Source: Brevundimonas sp.
GTDB lineage: Bacteria; Pseudomonadota; Alphaproteobacteria; Caulobacterales; Caulobacteraceae
Direction: 5' to 3'
Assembly: GCF_031082345.1 (NCBI RefSeq)
Contig: NZ_JAVHLH010000200.1
Span: 1 to 5,152, forward strand
DNA length: 5,152 nucleotides
The position numbers were made by a program, and so were the translations under genes. Of this stretch, positions 1 to 5,152 are shown piece by piece. Each line of letters opens with the position of its first letter. Position 1 is the stretch's first letter. The notes under the pieces were generated by a model. It saw nothing but the letters and a program-made list of their open reading frames with translations, searched no databases and had not been told where the DNA came from.

Positions 1-115
1 CGACGGCGGCGCGCTGCGGCGTCCATGAGTCGTCATTGGCGGTGACGCTGACGCAGGCCGCCAGGGAGGCGGCGAGCGGCAGGATGGCGAGGGCGGCGAG
101 ACGTGCAGGACGCAT
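1..115 (-). CDS. Putative lipoprotein, N-terminal part only (runs off the left edge)
   Basis: Reading leftward from an ATG at 115-113, 38 codons are open to the window edge. The product starts MRPARLAALAILPLAASLAAC: a short Arg-containing n-region, a hydrophobic stretch at about residues 6-19, then a lipobox L-A-A-C with the lipidated Cys at 21. This is a classical type II signal peptide, so the mature protein should be anchored in a membrane. The +2 residue is Val, not Asp, which under the enterobacterial Lol rule would favour the outer membrane. The start is supported by AGGGAA on the minus strand (124-129), 8 bases from the ATG. It is transcribed divergently from gyrA. Only 17 mature residues are visible, beginning VSVTANDDSW, and I do not recognise the family. 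The lipoprotein call is fairly firm; the function is unknown. Confidence 0.72.
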   Translation of the reverse strand, partial: MRPARLAALAILPLAASLAACVSVTANDDSWTPQRAAV

Positions 116-161
116 GGTGAAAATTCCCTGTCTGATGCGGGCCTTTGCCGGCGGCTTCGCT

Positions 162-190
162 TTGCCACCACAGCCCCCGGATGCTAGAAA
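162..190 (+). promoter_or_regulatory. Candidate housekeeping sigma promoter for gyrA
   Basis: A -35-like TTGCCA (162-167) is followed by a 17-base spacer and a -10-like TAGAAA (185-190). The -10 with its two preceding bases reads GCTAGAAA, matching 7 of 8 positions of the Caulobacter housekeeping -10 form GCTANAWC. Transcription would begin near 197, giving a leader of about 44 bases before the gyrA start. The site lies in the only sizeable intergenic region and points at the first gene of the plus-strand series. This is a pattern match only; no start-site data support it. Confidence 0.5.
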
Positions 191-212
191 ACCCGTTAGC
201 GGATCACGTTCC

Positions 213-217
213 GATTC
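213..217. promoter_or_regulatory. GANTC site (possible CcrM methylation site) in the gyrA leader
   Basis: GATTC lies between the candidate gyrA -10 and the start codon. In Caulobacterales GANTC is methylated by CcrM, and the GcrA regulator acts through methylated GANTC sites in promoters. The motif is short and can occur by chance, and it sits downstream of the proposed transcription start, so a regulatory role is only a possibility. Confidence 0.3.
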
Positions 218-240
218 CGGCCATTTAAAGCCCGATTTCC

Positions 241-3015
241 TTGACCGACGACAGCTATAACAACGCCCTGCCGCCTTCGTCGGGCGCAGGCGGCGATATC
301 TCCACCATCACCATCGAGGACGAACTGCGCCGTTCGTACCTCGACTACGCCATGAGCGTGATCGTTTCGCGGGCCCTGCCCGACGCGCGCGACGGGCTGA
401 AGCCCGTGCACCGGCGCATCCTGTATTCGATGCACGATCTGAAGATGACGCCGGACAAGTCGTATTCGAAATGCGCCCGCGTCGTCGGCGACGTGCTGGG
501 CCGGTTCCACCCGCACGGCGACGCCTCGGTCTATATGGCGCTGGTGCGCATGGCCCAGCCGTTCTCGATGGGGCTGATGCTGGTCGACGGCCAGGGCAAT
601 TTCGGCTCGGTCGACGGCGATATGCCGGCCTCGATGCGATACACCGAGGCGAAGATGGCCCCGGCCGCGCTGGCCCTGCTGACCGACATCGACAAGGACA
701 CGGTCGATTTCCAGCCCAACTACGACGAGAAGGAGCTGGAGCCCGTCGTCCTGCCGGCGCGGATCCCGAACCTGCTGGTCAACGGCGCGGGCGGCATCGC
801 CGTCGGCATGGCCACCAACATCCCGCCGCATAACCTCGGCGAGATCATCGACGCCTGCGTCGCCCTGCTGGACGACCCGGACATCGCCGACGATTCGCTG
901 CTGGACATCGTTCCGGGGCCGGACTTCCCGACCGGCGGCGAGATCATGGGCCGGACCGCGCCCCGGAACGCCCTGCGCGAGGGCCGCGGCTCGGTCATGG
1001 TCCGCGGCAAGGCCACGATCGAGACGATCCGCAAGGACCGCGAGGCCATCGTGGTCACCGAGCTGCCGTTCCAGGTCAACAAGCAGACCCTGATCGAGCG
1101 GATCGTCGAAATGGTCCGCGAGAAGCGGATCGAGGGCATTTCCGACGTCCGCGACGAATCCGACCGCGACGGCATGCGGATGGTCATCGAGCTGAAGCGC
1201 GACGCCTCGGGCGACGTGGTCCTGAACCAGCTGTGGCGCTTCACCGCCATGCAGTCCTCGTTCGGCGTCAACATGCTGGCGCTGAACCATGGCCGGCCGA
1301 TCCAGATGGGTCTGCGCCAGCTGCTGGAGGCCTTCCTCGATTTCCGCGAAGAGGTGGTCGTTCGCCGCATCAAGTTCGAACTGGCCAAGGCCCGCGACCG
1401 CGGCCACGTGCTGGTCGGTCTGGCGGTGGCTGTCGCCAATATCGACGAGGTCATCCACATCATCCGCAGCTCGGCGGATCCGGCCGAGGCGCGCGAGCGG
1501 CTGCAGGGCAAGGCCTGGCCGGTCGGCGACATGATCGCCCTGATCGAGCTGATCGCCGACCCGCGCTCGATGCTGGTCGACGGCGACAAGCTGAACCTGA
1601 CCGACGAACAGGCGCGCGCCATCCTGGGCCTGACCCTGTCGCGCCTGACCGGTCTGGGCCGTGACGACATCTTCGGCGAGGCGCGCGGCCTGGCCGACAC
1701 CATCCAGGGTCACCTGACCCTGCTGAGCGACCGCGCCAACATCCTGGCCGTGATCCGCGAGGATCTGCTGCTGGTGAAGGAGGAGTTCGCCGTTCCGCGG
1801 CGCACCCTGATCGGCGAGGGCGACTTCGAGCTGGAAGACGAGGACCTGATCCCGCGCGAGGACATGGTCGTGACCGTCACCCACGGCGGCTACGTCAAGC
1901 GCGTGGCGCTGAACGCCTATCGGACCCAGCATCGCGGCGGCAAGGGCCGCAGCGGCGTGGCGATGAAGGACGATGACGCCGTGGTCGGCGTGTTCTCGGC
2001 CTCGACCCACACGCCGGTGCTGTTCTTCGCCACCAACGGCAAGGCCTACAAGCTGAAGACCTGGCGTCTGCCGCTGGGCGGACCGACCTCGCGCGGCAAG
2101 GCCTTCGTCAACCTGCTGCCGATCGAGCCCGGCGACAGCATCATGAACGTGCTGCCCCTGCCCGAGGACGAGGCGGAGTGGGCGAACTACGACATCATGT
2201 TCGCCACCCGGTCGGGCGACGTACGCCGCAACAGGCTGAGCGACTTCGCCACCGTCAACCGGGCCGGCAAGATCGCCATGAAGCTGGAGGACGGCGACCG
2301 CATGGTCGGCGTGGCCCTGTGCACGGCCGAGGACGACGTCATGCTGACGACCGCCTTGGGCCGGGCCATCCGCTTCAAGGCCGACGACGTGCGGGTGTTC
2401 AAGGGCCGCGATTCGACCGGCGTCCGCGGCGTCCGCCTGCAGAAGGACGACGAGGTCATCTCCATGGCCGTGCTGGGCCGGGTCGACGCCACGCCGGAAG
2501 AGCGGGCCGCCTATGTCAAACACGCCAACGCCATGCGCCGGGCCGCCGGCGACGAGGACGACACGCAGGTCGAGGCGGACGACGAGGCCGTCGCCGACGC
2601 CGCCCTGTCGGTGGAGCGGATCGCCGAACTGGGGGCCGCGGAGCAGTTCATCCTGACCGTGACCGAGACCGGCTTCGGCAAGCGCTCGTCGGCCTATGAG
2701 TATCGCCGCACGGGCCGGGGCGGGCAGGGTCTGACGGCCCACGGCCTCGGCGGCCGGGCGGGGACCCGGTTGGCCGCCTCCTTCCCGGTGGAAGAGGGCG
2801 ATGACCTGCTGCTGGTCACCTCGGGCGGTCAGATGATCCGCACACCGGTCGGCCAGGTCCGCATCGTCGGCCGCTCCAGCCAGGGCGTGACCATCTTCCG
2901 CACGGCGGAAGGCGAACGGGTCGTCTCGGTCGAGCGCCTGCCGGATTCCGGGAGCGACGATGACGCCGACATGGACGGCGAAACCGAAGTCGGGGAGGGC
3001 GGCGGCGAGAGCTGA
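241..3015 (+). CDS. gyrA: DNA gyrase subunit A
   Basis: GyrA (924 aa) is the DNA-cleaving subunit of the A2B2 type IIA topoisomerase that adds negative supercoils. Visible marks are SYLDYAMSV (32-40), KPVHRR (54-59), the quinolone pocket [10 protein letters not shown] (90-99), catalytic Tyr134 in SMRYTE and the DNA-bending Ile186. The C-terminal beta-pinwheel begins near 536 and carries the GyrA box QHRGGKG (563-569), which separates it from ParC. An acidic insertion (about 748-800) interrupts the pinwheel and accounts for the length above E. coli's 875 aa; the tail from about 901 is Asp/Glu/Gly-rich. The TTG start is chosen because an in-frame TAA lies at 226-228 and the next ATG (352) falls inside the conserved SYLDYAMSV motif. 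Only a weak AAAG (227-230) precedes it, with no good Shine-Dalgarno. Ala95 and Met99 replace the usual Ser and acidic residue of the quinolone site. The identification is secure. Confidence 0.98.
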   Translation: MTDDSYNNALPPSSGAGGDISTITIEDELRRSYLDYAMSVIVSRALPDARDGLKPVHRRILYSMHDLKMTPDKSYSKCARVVGDVLGRFHPHGDASVYMALVRMAQPFSMGLMLVDGQGNFGSVDGDMPASMRYTEAKMAPAALALLTDIDKDTVDFQPNYDEKELEPVVLPARIPNLLVNGAGGIAVGMATNIPPHNLGEIIDACVALLDDPDIADDSLLDIVPGPDFPTGGEIMGRTAPRNALREGRGSVMVRGKATIETIRKDREAIVVTELPFQVNKQTLIERIVEMVREKRIEGISDVRDESDRDGMRMVIELKRDASGDVVLNQLWRFTAMQSSFGVNMLALNHGRPIQMGLRQLLEAFLDFREEVVVRRIKFELAKARDRGHVLVGLAVAVANIDEVIHIIRSSADPAEARERLQGKAWPVGDMIALIELIADPRSMLVDGDKLNLTDEQARAILGLTLSRLTGLGRDDIFGEARGLADTIQGHLTLLSDRANILAVIREDLLLVKEEFAVPRRTLIGEGDFELEDEDLIPREDMVVTVTHGGYVKRVALNAYRTQHRGGKGRSGVAMKDDDAVVGVFSASTHTPVLFFATNGKAYKLKTWRLPLGGPTSRGKAFVNLLPIEPGDSIMNVLPLPEDEAEWANYDIMFATRSGDVRRNRLSDFATVNRAGKIAMKLEDGDRMVGVALCTAEDDVMLTTALGRAIRFKADDVRVFKGRDSTGVRGVRLQKDDEVISMAVLGRVDATPEERAAYVKHANAMRRAAGDEDDTQVEADDEAVADAALSVERIAELGAAEQFILTVTETGFGKRSSAYEYRRTGRGGQGLTAHGLGGRAGTRLAASFPVEEGDDLLLVTSGGQMIRTPVGQVRIVGRSSQGVTIFRTAEGERVVSVERLPDSGSDDDADMDGETEVGEGGGES

Positions 3016-3034
3016 TCTCTCCGCTGAACCTGAC

Positions 3035-3832
3035 ATGGCGGACGCCGGAGACATCCTGATCGACGGCGTCCCGGCCGCCCCGGCGGATCTGGCCCATGTC
3101 GCCCTGGTCAACTACGGCGCCTACACCTCGTTTCGCGTCGAGGGCGGCGGGGCGAGGGGGCTGGACCTGCATCTGCAGCGGCTCGAGGCCTCGGCGCTGG
3201 AACTGTTCGGCGAGGCGGTCGGCGAGGCGCGGCTGCGCGACCTGATGCGCCGCGCGGTCGACGGGCGGGGCGACTGCTGGCTGCGGGTCAGTCTGTTCGC
3301 GCCGGAGATGTCGCCGCGGACGCCGGGCTGGACCGGCCGCTCGAAGGTGATGACCGCCGTCTTCCCGCCGCCGTCGCCGCTGGCCGGGACCGTGCGGCTG
3401 CAGACCCAAGTCTATGCCCGCGAGGCCGCGCATCTGAAGCACGCGGCGACCTTCGGCCTGATCCGGGCGCGACGCGAGGCGCTGGCGGCCGGTTTCGACG
3501 ACGCCCTGTTCGTGGACGGGGACGGGCGGGTGTCCGAGGGCAGTCTGTGGAATATCGGCTTCATCCGGGGCGGCGAGGTGGTCTGGCCCCGGGCGCCGAT
3601 GCTGGCGGGCGTGGCCCAGGCGCTGGTTCAGCGGGGACTCGAGGCGGCCGGCCTGAAGGGCGTGACCGAACCGGTCGGCGTCGCGGACCTGGCCCGGTTC
3701 GATGCGGCCTTCATCTGCAACAGCGCGACGCCGGCCTGCGCCGTCGCCTCGATCGACGCTCATGCGTTCCAGCCGCCGCCGCTCGAGGCCCTGAAGGCGG
3801 CCTGGGCGTCACAGCCCCGTCAGCCGATCTAG
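3035..3832 (+). CDS. Class IV aminotransferase family protein (fold-type IV PLP enzyme), substrate unknown
   Basis: The 265-residue product matches the fold-type IV PLP family that includes D-amino acid transaminase, branched-chain aminotransferase and aminodeoxychorismate lyase (PabC). HLQRL (46-50) matches the phosphate-binding region. Lys135 in HLKHA is the expected Schiff-base lysine. FDDALFVDGDGRVSEGSLWN matches the cofactor-binding stretch, with Glu168 in the place that contacts the pyridine nitrogen. Length fits PabC or D-amino acid transaminase, but I see no residue pattern that settles the substrate. There is no signal peptide, so it is probably cytoplasmic. The ATG at 3035 is preferred over one at 2960, which would overlap gyrA by 56 bases and add 25 low-complexity residues with no family match. 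It follows the gyrA stop by 19 bases without a clear Shine-Dalgarno, so it may be translationally coupled. The family is confident, the reaction open. Confidence 0.88.
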   Translation: MADAGDILIDGVPAAPADLAHVALVNYGAYTSFRVEGGGARGLDLHLQRLEASALELFGEAVGEARLRDLMRRAVDGRGDCWLRVSLFAPEMSPRTPGWTGRSKVMTAVFPPPSPLAGTVRLQTQVYAREAAHLKHAATFGLIRARREALAAGFDDALFVDGDGRVSEGSLWNIGFIRGGEVVWPRAPMLAGVAQALVQRGLEAAGLKGVTEPVGVADLARFDAAFICNSATPACAVASIDAHAFQPPPLEALKAAWASQPRQPI

Positions 3833-3850
3833 GCCGCCCCGGTCCCACCT

Positions 3851-3858
3851 GCTAAACC
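3851..3858 (+). promoter_or_regulatory. Weak -10-like element upstream of coaD
   Basis: GCTAAACC matches 7 of 8 positions of the Caulobacter housekeeping -10 form GCTANAWC. It lies in the 49-base gap before coaD and would give a leader of roughly 17 bases that still includes the ribosome binding site. No TTG-type -35 is present at 16 to 18 bases upstream, so this may be chance. Confidence 0.25.
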
Positions 3859-3870
3859 ACTGCAAAGGCG

Positions 3871-3878
3871 GGGAGGAA
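3871..3878 (+). promoter_or_regulatory. Strong ribosome binding site of coaD
   Basis: GGGAGGAA lies close to the anti-Shine-Dalgarno complement; its GGAGG core ends 5 bases before the ATG at 3882. It is by far the best Shine-Dalgarno sequence in the window and fixes the coaD start. The two genes before it in the series have none that is convincing. Confidence 0.85.
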
Positions 3879-3881
3879 CGC

Positions 3882-4364
3882 ATGCGCATCGGCCTGTACC
3901 CAGGCACATTCGATCCCGTCACCAACGGGCACATGGACATCATCGGGCGGGCGGTGAAGCTGGTCGACCGGCTGGTCATCGGCGTGGCGCGCAATGACGA
4001 CAAGGGCCCGCTGTTCACCACCGACGAACGGGTGGTCATGGTCCGGGCCGAGGTCGCCCATCTCGGCGACAAGGTCGAGGTGCGGGCTTTCGACAGCCTG
4101 CTGATGCATTTCGCCGAGTCGCTGAACGCCACCATCATCGTGCGCGGCCTGCGCGCCGTCGCGGACTTCGAATACGAATTCCAGATGACGGCGATGAACC
4201 AGCGCCTCAATGCCGACATCGAGACGGTCTTCCTGATGGCCGATCCGCGGCATCAGGCCATCGCCTCGCGGCTGGTCAAGGAGATCGCCCGTCTGGACGG
4301 TGCGATCGACAGTTTCGTCAGCCCCGCCATCGCCGAAGCGGTGCGGGCCAAGGTCAAGGGATAG
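3882..4364 (+). CDS. coaD: Phosphopantetheine adenylyltransferase
   Basis: CoaD transfers AMP from ATP to 4'-phosphopantetheine, giving dephospho-CoA, the penultimate step of coenzyme A synthesis in the cytoplasm; the family enzyme is a hexamer. The 160 residues match the usual length of about 159. The nucleotidyltransferase motif [10 protein letters not shown] (8-17) carries the catalytic His17, and Lys41 aligns with E. coli Lys42. [12 protein letters not shown] (88-99) is the highly conserved nucleotide-binding segment with Arg91. IASRLVKE (127-134) corresponds to E. coli ISSSLVKE; Ser129 is kept, while positions 128 and 130 are Ala and Arg, a variation I believe is common in alphaproteobacteria. 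A strong Shine-Dalgarno precedes the ATG. The gene ends 8 bases before the next start, so the two are probably cotranscribed. Identification is secure. Confidence 0.98.
   Translation: MRIGLYPGTFDPVTNGHMDIIGRAVKLVDRLVIGVARNDDKGPLFTTDERVVMVRAEVAHLGDKVEVRAFDSLLMHFAESLNATIIVRGLRAVADFEYEFQMTAMNQRLNADIETVFLMADPRHQAIASRLVKEIARLDGAIDSFVSPAIAEAVRAKVKG
4356..4361 (+). promoter_or_regulatory. Probable ribosome binding site for the TTG-started isomerase gene
   Basis: AAGGGA at the end of coaD lies 11 bases before the TTG at 4373. The spacing is a little long but usable. It supports initiation at this TTG, which keeps the whole signal peptide, over the next in-frame TTG (4409), which would remove most of it. 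Confidence 0.45.
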
Positions 4365-4372
4365 TCACCGTT

Positions 4373-5152
4373 TTGAAGATCGTCACCGCCGCCGCGCTTT
4401 CGCTTTCGTTGCTGACCGCCGCCCCCGCCCTCGCCCAGACCGCCCCCTCGGCGGACTGGCGCGCCGTCGCCCCCGAAAACCTGCTGGTCATCGACACCGC
4501 CAAGGGCCGCATCCTGGTCGAGATGGAGCCGCGCATGGCGCCGCGGGCGGTCGAGCGCATCCGCACCCTGGCCGATCAGGGCTTCTACGACGGGCTGAAA
4601 TTCCACCGGGTGATCCCGAACTTCATGGCCCAGACCGGCGACCCGCAGGGGACCGGGCAGGGCGGCAGCGACCTGCCCGATTTGGCCGGGGAGTTCGAGT
4701 TCCGGCGCGGCCGCGACGCCGGTTTCGTTCCGGTGACGGCGACGCCCCAGGGACAGGGGGGGCTGGTCGGCTCCGTGCCGGTCGTCACCCAGCCCGACGC
4801 CCAGATGATGGTCACGGCCGACTTCAAGGCGAGCGCCCAGGGACTGTTCTGCCCCGGCGTCGCCGGCATGGCGCGGGCCAGTTCGCCGGACAGCGCCAAC
4901 AGCCAGTTCTTCCTGATGACCGGCCCGAAGGACGATCTGAATGGTCGATACACGCCGTTTGGGCGGGTCGTGGCGGGCATGGACGTGGTCCGCGCCCTCA
5001 AGGCCGGCTCCGAGGCCCAGAACGGCCAGGTCGACAACCCCGACCTGATGACCCGCGCCCGGACCGCGTCGGCCCTGCCCGAGGGCGAGCGGCCGACCGT
5101 GCGCGTGGCCACGGGCGCCGTCCTGCAGGCCGAGCTCGAACGCGTCCGGGCC
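4373..5152 (+). CDS. Secreted cyclophilin-type peptidyl-prolyl cis-trans isomerase (3' end outside the window)
   Basis: An open frame of 260 codons runs from a TTG to the right edge. Residues 1-21 form a Sec signal peptide (Lys2, hydrophobic core 6-17, cleavage after A-L-A before Gln22), so the protein should act in the periplasm, isomerising X-Pro bonds in envelope proteins. The cyclophilin domain shows [14 protein letters not shown] (77-90) with catalytic Arg79, then M166-A167 and NSQFF (176-180). Asp188 aligns with human CypA Trp121 and Tyr193 with His126, so weak cyclosporin binding is expected. About 45 residues (111-157) fill a loop that is much shorter in compact cyclophilins. The C-terminal stretch after about 210 extends past the minimal domain and continues beyond the window. 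The TTG start is preferred because it gives a complete signal peptide and begins 8 bases after the coaD stop. The family is secure; the exact start and client proteins are not. Confidence 0.92.
   Translation, partial: MKIVTAAALSLSLLTAAPALAQTAPSADWRAVAPENLLVIDTAKGRILVEMEPRMAPRAVERIRTLADQGFYDGLKFHRVIPNFMAQTGDPQGTGQGGSDLPDLAGEFEFRRGRDAGFVPVTATPQGQGGLVGSVPVVTQPDAQMMVTADFKASAQGLFCPGVAGMARASSPDSANSQFFLMTGPKDDLNGRYTPFGRVVAGMDVVRALKAGSEAQNGQVDNPDLMTRARTASALPEGERPTVRVATGAVLQAELERVRA

Noticed and set aside
201..212. Near-palindrome GGATCACGTTCC upstream of gyrA as an operator
   Set aside because: Only four of six base pairs match across the centre, which is unremarkable for a 12-base stretch.
36..260. 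Plus-strand open frame of 74 codons upstream of gyrA
   Set aside because: It overlaps the lipoprotein signal-peptide region on the opposite strand, the promoter and the gyrA start, has no ribosome binding site and yields a composition typical of a shadow frame.
720..1703. Minus-strand open frame of 327 codons inside gyrA
   Set aside because: It is rich in Ser, Arg and Met from antisense reading of gyrA codons, shows no family motif and lies wholly within a certain gene.
2960..3034. Upstream ATG at 2960 as start of the class IV enzyme
   Set aside because: It would overlap the gyrA 3' end and add 25 Ala/Arg/Lys-rich residues that are gyrA tail sequence read in another frame. The family similarity begins after the ATG at 3035.
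196..3111. A 971-codon open frame on the minus strand covering all of gyrA
   Set aside because: Its codons align exactly opposite gyrA codons, so it stays open simply because gyrA avoids TTA, CTA and TCA, as expected in a high-G+C genome. The translation is a low-complexity run of Gln, His, Asp, Arg, Val and Ala with no recognisable family, while gyrA on the plus strand is certain.
2816..3763. Minus-strand open frame of 315 codons across the gyrA / aminotransferase junction
   Set aside because: It is antisense to two well-supported genes and its Arg/Pro/His-rich translation has no recognisable domain.
3833..3881. Possible terminator between the class IV gene and coaD
   Set aside because: C-rich and G-rich stretches are present (around 3835-3842 and 3868-3876), but I could not pair them into a good stem and there is no T-run.
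4585..5112. Minus-strand open frame of 175 codons
   Set aside because: It is antisense to the cyclophilin gene, whose catalytic and NSQFF motifs are plain on the plus strand.
1..5152. A novel mobile, defence or biosynthetic system
   Set aside because: All coding capacity is explained by conserved housekeeping-type genes with uniform codon use; no repeats, integrase or transposase, tRNA-linked junction or unexplained long stretch is present.

Overview
The window looks like ordinary chromosomal core sequence from an alphaproteobacterium, most likely of the order Caulobacterales (Brevundimonas or a close relative). The grounds are high G+C with strong G/C preference at third codon positions, a GyrA with the alphaproteobacterial acidic insertion in its C-terminal domain, a GyrA quinolone-pocket sequence (GDASVYMAL) that I recall from Caulobacter and Brevundimonas, and promoter-like elements resembling the Caulobacter -10 form GCTANAWC. 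The taxon is inferred from recalled family features, not from a database search.

Layout. At the left edge, positions 1-115 on the minus strand hold the N-terminus of a small lipoprotein of unknown function, running off the window. A 125-base divergent intergenic region (116-240) follows, with a good candidate promoter for the rightward genes and a GANTC site. Four plus-strand genes come next in close order: gyrA (241-3015, TTG start), a class IV (fold-type IV, PLP-dependent) aminotransferase or lyase (3035-3832), coaD (3882-4364) and a secreted cyclophilin-type peptidyl-prolyl isomerase (4373 to beyond the right edge, TTG start). The gaps are 19, 49 and 8 bases. I see no convincing terminator between them, so they may be one transcription unit with a possible extra promoter in front of coaD.

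Functionally the genes are housekeeping and not an obvious pathway: DNA supercoiling (GyrA), an unassigned amino-acid-related PLP enzyme, the penultimate step of coenzyme A synthesis (CoaD) and envelope protein folding (cyclophilin). Proximity of gyrA, coaD and ppi genes is, as I recall, common in alphaproteobacteria, often with queA and tgt further downstream. That is a testable prediction for the sequence beyond position 5152.

I found no CRISPR array, insertion sequence, tRNA, rRNA, phage gene or defence system. No previously undescribed system is supported. The points most worth a second look are the native Ala/Met pair in the GyrA quinolone pocket, the unassigned class IV enzyme, the enlarged loop in the cyclophilin and the regulatory elements upstream of gyrA.
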